A stretch of 52,309 nucleotides of DNA, from NCBI GenBank assembly GCA_012516075.1, contig JAAYXE010000142.1:1-52309 (forward strand), written 5' to 3'. The first letter of the stretch is position 1. Every line of letters begins with the position of its first letter. The DNA is from Chloroflexota bacterium. Its GTDB lineage: Bacteria > Chloroflexota > Anaerolineae > Anaerolineales > UBA4823. A program made the translations under genes and the position numbers. The notes beneath the pieces were generated by a model. It was not told the origin of the DNA, made no database searches, and worked only from the letters and a program-made list of their open reading frames with translations. Positions 1 through 8,100 of the stretch are shown here, piece by piece.

Positions 1-179
1 CCACGGGACCGGCTTACGCAGCCGGCATGGAGAATCGTTTGGGCCGGCTTGCGCCGGGTTATCTGGCAGACCTGGTTGTACGGGCGACGGACCCATTCAA
101 CTGCGACCCCCCGGAGATCTACCACATCCGTCCCCGGGCGACGATGGTGGGCGGAGAGTGGGTCTACCAGCAGAATTAA
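1..179 (+). CDS. C-terminal end of an amidohydrolase (YtcJ / amidohydrolase-3 like), partial
   Basis: The frame is open from the left edge (codons from base 3) to TAA at 177-179, so only the last 58 residues are present. They read as the end of a metal-dependent amidohydrolase: YAAGMENRLGRLAPGYLADL, then DPF, then a closing TMVGGEWVY. In this superfamily the segment is the small beta-sandwich domain that re-forms after the TIM barrel, where 'G.L.PG..ADLVV' and 'V..T.VGG..VY' are the usual signatures. YtcJ-like enzymes hydrolyse amide or related bonds, but the substrate cannot be judged from this fragment. The gene runs toward the minus-strand block and shares a terminator with it. Confidence 0.75.
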   Translation, partial: TGPAYAAGMENRLGRLAPGYLADLVVRATDPFNCDPPEIYHIRPRATMVGGEWVYQQN

Positions 180-216
180 AAAAGGGATGGGCCCCGGGCT
201 CATCCCTTTTTCGTTT
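178..216. terminator. Bidirectional intrinsic terminator
   Basis: An A-run, the arm AAAGGGATG, a GC-rich loop, the arm CATCCCTTT and a T-run form a hairpin between the convergent amidohydrolase (ends 179) and sortase gene (ends 235). The flanking A and T tracts let it work on either strand. Confidence 0.8.
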
Positions 217-234
217 TAAGGGGGAACAGAAGGG

Positions 235-2640
235 TCAGGGCAGACGGCTCGCCGTTTCGTTGAAGAAAGGCCTGACTTCGACCAGCTCACCGGTGACTAC
301 CAGACGCTTCTGATACATCCGTTCTTCCTGATCCCACTGTGTACAGGTGATCAGAGTCAGCAGCGGCTCATTACTCTGTTGTATGGGGGAAACATCGCTG
401 ACATCCACCTCTTGAGATGATCGCACCCGGTAGGTATAGATGTTTTTCTCAGTGTAAACGATGACTTCCTGACCAGGCTGGAGCTGGTCGAGATTGCGGA
501 AAGGACCATCGGAACCGTCCCGCAGGGTGACGTGCCCGGCCAGCGAGGTGTTGCCGCCCAGGCCCGGCCAGGAGGTATCACCCATCCAGGCGACCTCTTG
601 CTGTAACCCGGCGATCAGCCATGTATAGCCGTCGAAGGGCACATACTTGACCACCGTATCCACGCCCAGTATGGGGATCACGATGCGGTTAACCGGGCTC
701 GTGTCCACCACAATCTGGCCATCTTCGCCCGGAGTGGGCTGGATCGACGGCGTGGGGATAGGATAATCGGGAAGGGTCTCAGGCTCGGGCGTGGATGTAG
801 GCCAGTAGATGGGCAGCGAGGCGGCATCATCGGTGGGCAGAATCAGGGAGCGTGGCTCTTCACTGGGTGCAGCAGGTGTTCCGGCGATCAGATCCGCCAG
901 CTCACCCCCACCAGGAACATCCCGGTTCAACCCCCAGGCTCCCAGGCCAAAGAGCAGGCCGGCCATGAGCAAGATCGCACCCGTGCGCAGGTACCAGCCC
1001 GCCCATGCGGGCTGCTTCGTCCTTGCCCAGCGGCTAAGCAGCAGGAGTGCGGCCCCGGACAGGGCGAGCAAAACGGCGACCAGTGTGAATGCAACCAGGA
1101 AGGGAGGCGGGCCAGAAGGCTGCTGAATTTCCATGAAGCCGGTGCCCGGTAAGGTTGTGCCGCCCAGGATGCGCACGGAGACGCTGTTCGAAGTGACGGT
1201 GCGCGTCCCGTTGAAGGTATACGTCAGTACCGCAGATGTCGATTCGGTGGTTGTGGAAGTGGCGCTGTTGTTCACCGTGGTCACGATGGTGATGCGCACA
1301 TCCTCGCCTGCTTCGAGCGTGTTGAGGTTGGCCGTGAAGGAGCGGCCGGAGATCGAGTAGGAGCCGGCATTGGAAGGAGAGATGCTGATCGAACGGATGT
1401 CGAGAAAGTTTGAGTAGGTGTCGGTAACGCGCACGCTGGTGGCGTCGGCGTTACCTTCGTTGGATATGTCCAGGGTGAAGGTGACATTCTGCCCGGGACG
1501 CGCTTCGGTAGGGCTGACCGAGTAATCCACCTCGATATCGGGGGTGACTGTGCCGGTGATCGTAGGTGTGAGCGATGGGGTCGGGGTAGGCGGCGTCCCG
1601 GTGATAGTAGGTGAGGGTGTGACGGTAGGACCGCCCTGAATGGCAGTTACGTCGAGAAAACGTCCGTCAACATAGTCCAGATCCTGGTAATAGAAATCAC
1701 CAGCTCCCGAGGTACCGGCGCTGTCCACGTAACCATAGACTTGATTGATTAATCGCGTCTCACCGGTGCCGACTACTTGTACGGTAAAGGTGACTGAAGA
1801 ACTGCCTCCTACCACCCGGGAAGAATCGTTACAGGTAAAGCTGTCGTCATCCTCATCATAGTTCCAACCGCAGGCATCCGCATAGAACTGATCATCATTC
1901 ATATTTTGCGGCGCCGTCTCATGCACTGCATGGATGCCGATAATTCGAAAGATGGAGGGATCAAAAAAGACCTGGTGTACCAGCTGGTTGTAATCCGCGG
2001 AGATCGGGCCGCTGTGGATGGTATAAGCTACAGTCTGCCCTACCTCTACGACATCAGGGCCGCTAACGTCGGGGGCCGGCGCATGTACACCACTTGCTGG
2101 ATCACGCTGCTGAAAAGGAACCACGAGGAGTTTTTGTTCAACGGATGGTCTGTCATCCGCATCGACGCCATCCGCAGTGACCTCCAGACTGAAGGTGCGG
2201 GTTTCATCGATGGATGCAGAATCGCGAGCAACTCTGACCTGAATTGGCAGTATCCAGCAGGGCTCTGGCGGCAGGGTTCCGAGGGGAACAATCACGGTAG
2301 ATGGGGTCGAGTTATCGGAAGTGACCAGTTGAATGGCCGAGTCCCCATACCCATCTTCCCATGTGAATGTTACACGCAGGTTCGGTAGAGGGTCATTGGT
2401 CAAATTGCAGATGCGCGCGGCAACCACATAAGTGTTCGGGCTGTTCGACAGATCGTCCTCGTCCAACCCCAGGATATTCCAGGTAATCAGTTCGAGTAAT
2501 AAGGGGGTATCCTGTCCACGAACAGGCCGGGGCTGAAAGAACAGCCCGGAGGCCAGCACCACAACGGCGATCAGGAGCAGGACGCGCCAGAGGAATGTCC
2601 TACCCCCCAACCCAGCTTCGTGGGAATTGTCAGGTGTCAT
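235..2640 (-). CDS. Surface protein with DUF11-like domains, internal LPXTG sorting signal and C-terminal sortase domain
   Basis: 801 aa. Residues 14-42 form a signal/anchor helix. Residues 45-340 look like beta-sandwich surface modules; a Thr/Pro linker (about 338-368) leads to a DUF11-type repeat (about 370-490). A cell-wall sorting signal follows: LPGTG at 497-501, a hydrophobic helix at about 514-536, then the basic tail RWARTK. A second membrane helix (about 551-571) and another Pro/Thr linker precede a sortase domain (about 640-792). Its catalytic residues are visible: His703 in AGHVT, Cys766 in TLITC and Arg779 in QKRLVV. Sortases are transpeptidases that join LPXTG substrates to the envelope. 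Substrate signal and enzyme in one chain is unusual. The start has GGAGGGG upstream. Last gene of the minus-strand run, 148 bases after selB. Confidence 0.88.
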   Translation of the reverse strand: MTPDNSHEAGLGGRTFLWRVLLLIAVVVLASGLFFQPRPVRGQDTPLLLELITWNILGLDEDDLSNSPNTYVVAARICNLTNDPLPNLRVTFTWEDGYGDSAIQLVTSDNSTPSTVIVPLGTLPPEPCWILPIQVRVARDSASIDETRTFSLEVTADGVDADDRPSVEQKLLVVPFQQRDPASGVHAPAPDVSGPDVVEVGQTVAYTIHSGPISADYNQLVHQVFFDPSIFRIIGIHAVHETAPQNMNDDQFYADACGWNYDEDDDSFTCNDSSRVVGGSSSVTFTVQVVGTGETRLINQVYGYVDSAGTSGAGDFYYQDLDYVDGRFLDVTAIQGGPTVTPSPTITGTPPTPTPSLTPTITGTVTPDIEVDYSVSPTEARPGQNVTFTLDISNEGNADATSVRVTDTYSNFLDIRSISISPSNAGSYSISGRSFTANLNTLEAGEDVRITIVTTVNNSATSTTTESTSAVLTYTFNGTRTVTSNSVSVRILGGTTLPGTGFMEIQQPSGPPPFLVAFTLVAVLLALSGAALLLLSRWARTKQPAWAGWYLRTGAILLMAGLLFGLGAWGLNRDVPGGGELADLIAGTPAAPSEEPRSLILPTDDAASLPIYWPTSTPEPETLPDYPIPTPSIQPTPGEDGQIVVDTSPVNRIVIPILGVDTVVKYVPFDGYTWLIAGLQQEVAWMGDTSWPGLGGNTSLAGHVTLRDGSDGPFRNLDQLQPGQEVIVYTEKNIYTYRVRSSQEVDVSDVSPIQQSNEPLLTLITCTQWDQEERMYQKRLVVTGELVEVRPFFNETASRLP

Positions 2641-2788
2641 GGCTTATCCCCTCCAGGAAACGGTTTGGTGTGATGATGGGCCTGCTGCTGGCCGGTCCGC
2701 TGCGATTATATCACCGCACGGCGGTTCTCCTGCGGGCAGGAGGCATGCGGTTGGCTGTGGGATGGAACAGCTCGCGAAGGTCCGCCGC

Positions 2789-4732
2789 TCAGACGCGCAG
2801 GCGGCGAACATCACCATCGCGGCGGGTGACGCCGGCGGCATCGAGATGTTCGAGCAGAGCCAGAACATAACGCCGGCTGGTGTTGAAGTGATCACGCACC
2901 TCGGCCGCGGTCACCTGCCCGCGCGCCTGGATCAGGCTGCGCACCTCAGCCACCATATGCTCGTAATCGGAATGGCGGAAGGCCACATCGGGAGCCACGG
3001 AAACCAGGTAGCCCAGGTCCAGCAGGGCAGCGAAGAGGTCTTCGCCGACCTCCGCCTGGCATTCTTTCACCGTGGGTGGAGAATAGGGAGATGCCGCGAA
3101 GCGCGACAGCAGCCGGTCGACAGCCTGCTGCTGCTGGGGAGAAAAGCGGACGGTATGAGCGGGGCGATGAATGAGCGGGCCGGTTTCAATCAATTCACCG
3201 GCAGCAACCAGGCGGCGCAGCGTCAGGTTGAACAGGCGCGCATCGCCCCGCAGCAGGCTTTTCATGCGGCTTTTGAGCTCTTCGCGCGGCATACCGCGGC
3301 GCAGCGGCTGGCTGCGGTGGTAGTTCTCCACTTCATGAAGCATCTGCGAAGTAATTCTTTCCCAGAAACCGCGGCTGGTGACCAGATCCTGCGACCGGGG
3401 CACGGCCTGCTCCATTCCTGCAGGCTCAACCGGTTCGAGTGATATGAGCAGACCGCTGTGCAGCAATTCTGAGATGGCCTGTTCCACGCTGCCGGCATCC
3501 AGGTTAGAGCTTACGACTACATCCTTGAGGAGGGCTGCACCGGCGGCGAGCAGCGCCTGCAGCAGCACATCAGCAGGCGAGCCCTGGCTGAGGGCTTTCA
3601 GGCGCTTCAGGGTATCTTCTGAAAAGCGCTTATGCCGGCGGCCGGGATGAGGATCGACCACGGAACCCCCGCCAAGAGTCTCACCAGGGGAAGGACGGCG
3701 GAGGATGTAGCGGTCACCGCGAGTGGCAACGACCGGCTCGGAAAGCTCTAACTGCAACCAGCCGGTTTCACCGGGCCGCAGTTCTTCTGTCCCCAGCAGG
3801 CGAAGGCGGGCCAGCACTTCGGCGGCACCGAGATAGAATTTCACCTCCATATTGTGTTTGATCGAAGTGCTGGCGTCCGGGAGCAGGCGAAAACTGACAT
3901 CCACGCGGCGTGTTGGCTGGTAATCGCCGGGATGGGCGACAACGTAACCGCGCCGGATCTGTTCCAGAGGTATTCCGGAGATGTTAACAGCAGTACGCCG
4001 GCCGGGACCGGCGAAATCTTCTTTGCGTTTATGAGTCTGCAGGCCGCGGACGCGCCCGCGCAGACCGAGGGGCAGCACCTCGATCTCGTCGCCCACGCGC
4101 AGCGTGCCGTCCTGCAATGTGCCGGTGACCACAGTGCCAAAACCGGCGATGGTGAAGGCGCGGTCGATGGGCATCCGGGGGCGGCCAAAATCCACCCGGG
4201 GAGGTCGATCTTTCAAACAGGTGCTCAGGGCTTCCAGAAGCTGTGGCAACCCGCGGCCGGTGCGGGCAGAAACACGCAGGATGGGGGCGTTCTCCAGAAC
4301 GCTCCCGGTCAGCACCTGCTGCAGGTCGGATTCCACCAGATCGAGCCACTCTTCGTCATCCACCAGGTCCACCTTTGTTAAAGCAACCACGCCACCCTGA
4401 ATCTGAAGCAGGTCCAGGATGGCGAGGTGCTCGCGGGTCTGCGGCATAACGCCTTCATCGGCGGCTACCACGAACAGGGCAGCATCAATACCGCCCACGC
4501 CGGCCAGCATGTTCTCGATAAAGTCGCGATGCCCGGGTACATCGATGATCCCGACTTCCTCTCCTGTGGAACTGCCTTCCACAGGAGGGAGCTTTAGCCA
4601 GGCAAAGCCCAGATCGATGGTCATCTCCCGTTCCTGTTCCTCTTTGAGGCGGTCGGGATGAGTGCCGGTCAGAGCCTGGATGAGGGTCGATTTACCGTGG
4701 TCAACGTGACCAGCAGTTCCGATCACGCGCAT
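2789..4732 (-). CDS. selB: Selenocysteine-specific translation elongation factor SelB
   Basis: 647 aa, close to the usual 600-650. SelB is the cytoplasmic GTPase that carries Sec-tRNA(Sec) to the ribosome at UGA codons followed by a SECIS hairpin. The GTPase motifs are complete: GHVDHGKS (8-15), a SelB-type switch I MTIDLGFAWL (37-46), DVPGH (64-68) and TKVD (119-122). Beta-barrel domains II and III follow, and the C-terminal third has the winged-helix repeats that bind SECIS RNA (for example the AAEVRDHFNTSRRYVLALLE segment near the end). The ATG is preceded by GGAGG. The upstream coiled-coil gene ends 19 bases away, suggesting co-transcription. No selA, selC, selD or selenoprotein gene is visible in the window. 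Confidence 0.96.
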   Translation of the reverse strand: MRVIGTAGHVDHGKSTLIQALTGTHPDRLKEEQEREMTIDLGFAWLKLPPVEGSSTGEEVGIIDVPGHRDFIENMLAGVGGIDAALFVVAADEGVMPQTREHLAILDLLQIQGGVVALTKVDLVDDEEWLDLVESDLQQVLTGSVLENAPILRVSARTGRGLPQLLEALSTCLKDRPPRVDFGRPRMPIDRAFTIAGFGTVVTGTLQDGTLRVGDEIEVLPLGLRGRVRGLQTHKRKEDFAGPGRRTAVNISGIPLEQIRRGYVVAHPGDYQPTRRVDVSFRLLPDASTSIKHNMEVKFYLGAAEVLARLRLLGTEELRPGETGWLQLELSEPVVATRGDRYILRRPSPGETLGGGSVVDPHPGRRHKRFSEDTLKRLKALSQGSPADVLLQALLAAGAALLKDVVVSSNLDAGSVEQAISELLHSGLLISLEPVEPAGMEQAVPRSQDLVTSRGFWERITSQMLHEVENYHRSQPLRRGMPREELKSRMKSLLRGDARLFNLTLRRLVAAGELIETGPLIHRPAHTVRFSPQQQQAVDRLLSRFAASPYSPPTVKECQAEVGEDLFAALLDLGYLVSVAPDVAFRHSDYEHMVAEVRSLIQARGQVTAAEVRDHFNTSRRYVLALLEHLDAAGVTRRDGDVRRLRV

Positions 4733-4751
4733 GCGACCGTCGCGGCCTCCA

Positions 4752-5933
4752 TCAAGAGCGTACCCGGCCGATCGAGTTCTCGTATGAAGCGACCCATTCG
4801 TGGGTGACCGCCAGAAGCGACTGCAGACGTTTTTCGGTCTGTTCGTTCATCTGCTGCAGGACATCCATAATCTCCTGCAAGCGATCTTCCAGGAGGGTCA
4901 CGCGATCGGCCAGCTTCTCGTACTGGCGCGCGGCTTCACCACGCTGCTCTTCGAGCGAGAGAGTGTAGTTGGTCCAGCGTTTCTGATCGTCCGCTTTGAA
5001 AGTGACCCATTCCTGGCGGAAGCGCTCTTCGCTCAGGCGCTGGATCTCAGTGATCTCGTTGATACGCCGCTCCACCTTCTGGGCCAGTTCATCTACAGCC
5101 TGCTGTGAGCGCTTAACCTCACGGTGGGTGGCGTCCAATGCCTGCAGATTGGTCTCAATATCGTTGGTCTGGCTCTCGATGACTTCAAACCGCGCCTGCC
5201 AGTCTTTCCAGATGCGGTCACGCTCTACCTCTTTCAGCGCCTGAGCCTCCAGGAAGGCCTCCATCGCCTCGCGGCGTTCTGCGTCGGTGACGGTGAGTTC
5301 GTTCAGGCGGTTGTCAAACTTGCGCAGCATGGAGGTGTTCAGTTCAATTTGCCCGCGCTGTTCGTCCACCCGCTTGCGCAGTGCGGCCACTTCGCCCTGC
5401 AGGTCGGTCAGGCGCTTGGCATCCTGGCGGCGGCCGTCTTCGATCAGGCGGTAGGAGCGGGTGTATTCTTCATCGCTGCGGCGGATGCTGTCAATTCGCG
5501 TGCGGACTTCATCGATCAGCCGGCCCAGGCGCGCTTCTTCATCCACGCGAGCCTTAAGCTGGCGCTTCAACTCAGGAATGGGATCCAGTTCCTTGCGGAT
5601 CTCGGCCAGACTGGCGTCGATGGCCCGCATTTCGACGCGGCGGACCTTTTCGCTCTCTTCCTCGCGCTTTTTAATCTGCCGTTCCAGTTCTTCGAAATGC
5701 TGCTTGGTTTCCACTCGCTGCTGCAGGAGCGATTCGTCGAATTGATCGAGGCGTGCCAGCAACGCTTGAAGGCGTGTCAGGTCCCCACTCAATTCTTTAA
5801 TCTGGTGAGCCAGAGGAGGGATATTGCCCTCAACGGCGGCCAGGCGTTCTTCGAGTACACCTAAGCGTGTCTTATCCTTGCGCCGTTCTTCATCCAGCCA
5901 GTCCACCTGCTTCAACAATTGTTCGACATCCAT
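4752..5933 (-). CDS. Long coiled-coil protein of unknown function
   Basis: 393 aa from the ATG at 5933. That start has an AGGAGA ribosome site about 10 bases upstream; a GTG three codons earlier lies on top of that site and is unlikely. Nearly the whole protein is heptad-rich charged helix with many Glu, Arg, Lys and Gln residues (VDWLDEERRKDKTRL near the start). There is no signal peptide, membrane segment or catalytic motif. Low-complexity coiled coils resemble many unrelated proteins (SMC arms, myosin-like), so no family name is safe. It sits 19 bases upstream of selB and 85 bases downstream of the complex-I-like genes. Its role could be structural; that is a guess. Confidence 0.7.
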   Translation of the reverse strand: MDVEQLLKQVDWLDEERRKDKTRLGVLEERLAAVEGNIPPLAHQIKELSGDLTRLQALLARLDQFDESLLQQRVETKQHFEELERQIKKREEESEKVRRVEMRAIDASLAEIRKELDPIPELKRQLKARVDEEARLGRLIDEVRTRIDSIRRSDEEYTRSYRLIEDGRRQDAKRLTDLQGEVAALRKRVDEQRGQIELNTSMLRKFDNRLNELTVTDAERREAMEAFLEAQALKEVERDRIWKDWQARFEVIESQTNDIETNLQALDATHREVKRSQQAVDELAQKVERRINEITEIQRLSEERFRQEWVTFKADDQKRWTNYTLSLEEQRGEAARQYEKLADRVTLLEDRLQEIMDVLQQMNEQTEKRLQSLLAVTHEWVASYENSIGRVRS

Positions 5934-6018
5934 GGGGATCACTCTCCTCGTAACATTCCATCACTAATTTGCGTGCGATTATAGCACGCAGGCTGCCCGC
6001 CTGTGAGCCGGCCCTCTA

Positions 6019-7446
6019 TTACCCCCCTGCCAGAGCGACCAGTGATGGTAAAAACCACTGCGGGAATATGCCCAGCAGAAAGAGCAAAATGCCGCCGGCC
6101 GCCAACAAACCCAGCTGTCTTCTGTTCTCCAGCACCTGCCATTCTTCGGCTCCAGACCCGGTGAGGAGCACGGCAAGCGTACGCAGCGCGCCCATTAACA
6201 GGCCTGCAGAGCCAATCAGCGAGAGCAGCGTGGCCGGAAGCGACTGTACCGATAAAGCGGACCACAACGCCAGGTGGGTTGGGAAGCTGGCCAGGAGCGG
6301 GAATCCGGCCAGTGAAATATGCGCCAGGGCCACCGCGGCACTTGCTGCCGGCATCTTGCGCGCTATGCCACGTACGTGTTCAAAATCTAACCCGGGAGCG
6401 GCGGTCTGCAGGGTGGAGAGCCCCAATGCCCAGAGAGTCAACCCGAGCATACGCGGCAGAAATTGGGCAAAGTAGAGCCCAACCAGCGGCACACTGCCTG
6501 CCGGATCTGCGGGAATGACGCCGCTGAATCCCAGGCTGAGGGCGAGAAGTGCCTGCCCTGTCTCGGTAATTGCAGCGTATCCCAACATCCGTTTAAGATT
6601 GCGCTGGAAGGCAGCCCAGATGCCTCCTGCCAGCACCATAAGGGCGCCGAGAAACTGGAGCACCAGGTAGCCTCCCGCCTCAGTGCCCAGCCAGGCATAG
6701 CGGTTGAGAAATTCCAGGGCGAGCAGTGAGATGGCACTGGGGATCACAAAGAGTACAAACGCTGCAGAATAGGGATGGACCTCTTCGGCCAGCATGGGGA
6801 TCCAGGTGTGAAAGGGAAAGACGGCCATCTGGAAGGAGAAACCCAGGATCATCATCACTGCAGCGCGTAAAACGATCTCCGGATCTGCCGGGTTGATTTC
6901 GGTGCCTGAAAGAAGCCAGCCGGCAAGCAGGATGAACGGCAGGCCAAGGGTTTGAAACGTCAGGAAGCGTAGAATGCCTCTGCCAGCAGGCTTTCCCGGA
7001 GGTGAAAGCATAGGAATGCTAACCAGAGCCGCCATCTCAATGAGCAGGGCTGCATACAGGAAAGGCTCAACGGCGACGCTGGCGTTGAGCAGGGTAACAA
7101 TCCCCAGCCCAACGGGAACGAACAGGCGGTTGGTACTGGCAGCGGACGCACCACCAAACCAGAAAGCCAGGCTCAAGAACACAAATGCCAGTGCCGGTCG
7201 GGAGCTGTCTTCGAGAATAAAGCGGCGCCCCTGGAAGACCCAGGTATCTTCGATTTGCAGGGCTGATAAAGCGGGAATGGGAGCCAGAGAAAAGGTCTCA
7301 CCGATGGGGACGGCCAGGGCCAGGATCGCCAGCAGAAGGGCGATACTGATCCCTGCCAGATTGGTGAGGCGCGTCCACCTGCGCAAGAAATACAGGGCTG
7401 CAGCGCAGATGCCAGGGAACAGAATCCAGATGGCCGGGGCGTTCAC
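6019..7446 (-). CDS. Complex-I-like proton-conducting membrane subunit (NuoN/M family)
   Basis: 475 aa, about 13-14 membrane helices. Antiporter-like subunits of NADH dehydrogenase, Mrp antiporters and membrane hydrogenases share this fold and move protons or Na+. Supporting motifs are a helix-embedded acidic residue in YAALLIEMAAL (Glu137), the broken-helix region FPFHTWIPMLAEE (about 210-222), and QRNLKRMLGYAAITETG (about 281-297), which matches the family's 'KR.LAYSSI..G'. The helix after the HTW segment reads HPYSAAFVLFVIPSAISLL and lacks the lysine usually embedded there. The GTG start overlaps the stop of the preceding gene (GTGA) and has GGAGGAG upstream, so it is translationally coupled. 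No hydrophilic complex I subunit lies nearby. Confidence 0.82.
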   Translation of the reverse strand: MNAPAIWILFPGICAAALYFLRRWTRLTNLAGISIALLLAILALAVPIGETFSLAPIPALSALQIEDTWVFQGRRFILEDSSRPALAFVFLSLAFWFGGASAASTNRLFVPVGLGIVTLLNASVAVEPFLYAALLIEMAALVSIPMLSPPGKPAGRGILRFLTFQTLGLPFILLAGWLLSGTEINPADPEIVLRAAVMMILGFSFQMAVFPFHTWIPMLAEEVHPYSAAFVLFVIPSAISLLALEFLNRYAWLGTEAGGYLVLQFLGALMVLAGGIWAAFQRNLKRMLGYAAITETGQALLALSLGFSGVIPADPAGSVPLVGLYFAQFLPRMLGLTLWALGLSTLQTAAPGLDFEHVRGIARKMPAASAAVALAHISLAGFPLLASFPTHLALWSALSVQSLPATLLSLIGSAGLLMGALRTLAVLLTGSGAEEWQVLENRRQLGLLAAGGILLFLLGIFPQWFLPSLVALAGG

Positions 7447-8096
7447 TCGGTCTCCTCCATGGTGTGGGCCACCACCAGATAGGCTCCCATCAGTGAAAGG
7501 CCCAGGTTAACCGCAGCCAGCAGTCCGGCGACCAGCGTGGAACTTTCCACAGCAGCATACAGGATTTCAAATCCCGACAGCGCGGTGAGAAGGCCGATGA
7601 TGGTGCGAAACGGGTTCGCAGTGAGGCCCAGGTGGAGCAAGCCAAGGCCAATGAGAACCAGGCTCCCCCATGCCTGTGTCAGGGTGATGCCGGGGAACCA
7701 TTCCGGCAGTGTAGGAGCTATGGACAGAACCGTCAGTCCGAGCAGTGCTGCGGCGAGAATGCGAAACAGGCTACCGGCGGCGAGATATCCTGTGGCAGGC
7801 TGCTCCGCCGCAGGTTCGTCTGCGGGGAGCACAGCCATTTCAGGATTCTCGGGATGAGACTGCCGCAGCGCCGGGAAGGTGGTCATTGCCATACCCAGGA
7901 CAGCGCCAGACATCCAGCCGGCTACGAGCTTTGTAACCGCCATTTCCACAGGCCAGCTCAATGCCACCAGGAGGGAAACCCCAATGTACTGCAGACCAAG
8001 GGCGATGATGTTCAGGCGCCACTCGGAGATGGTCAGCAAGCGGAGCGAGGTGAGTGTAACCAGAATAACGGAGGGCAGAGCAAGCATGTCAAACAA
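7443..8096 (-). CDS. Small complex-I-like membrane subunit (NuoK/HyfE/MrpC-like)
   Basis: 217 aa with six or seven hydrophobic helices. The C-terminal part (HLGLTANPFRTIIGLLTALS, then FEILYAA, then a final helix ending MGAYLVVAHTMEETE) resembles NuoK/HyfE/MrpC-type subunits: a glycine-rich helix, an acidic residue inside a helix, then a last hydrophobic helix. A hydrophilic Pro/Ala/Glu loop (about residues 86-105) splits the protein. I chose the TTG at 8096 because AGGAGG sits 8 bases upstream, four bases past the previous stop; an upstream TTG at 8114 and the ATG at 8087 are poorly placed. It lies between the two larger antiporter-like subunits and overlaps the next gene by four bases, so the three are one module. 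Confidence 0.65.
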   Translation of the reverse strand: MFDMLALPSVILVTLTSLRLLTISEWRLNIIALGLQYIGVSLLVALSWPVEMAVTKLVAGWMSGAVLGMAMTTFPALRQSHPENPEMAVLPADEPAAEQPATGYLAAGSLFRILAAALLGLTVLSIAPTLPEWFPGITLTQAWGSLVLIGLGLLHLGLTANPFRTIIGLLTALSGFEILYAAVESSTLVAGLLAAVNLGLSLMGAYLVVAHTMEETE

Positions 8097-8100
8097 GGGG

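Noticed and set aside
2627..3442. 271-aa plus-strand open frame antisense to selB
   Set aside because: It mirrors the codon bias of selB on the other strand and has no recognisable motif.
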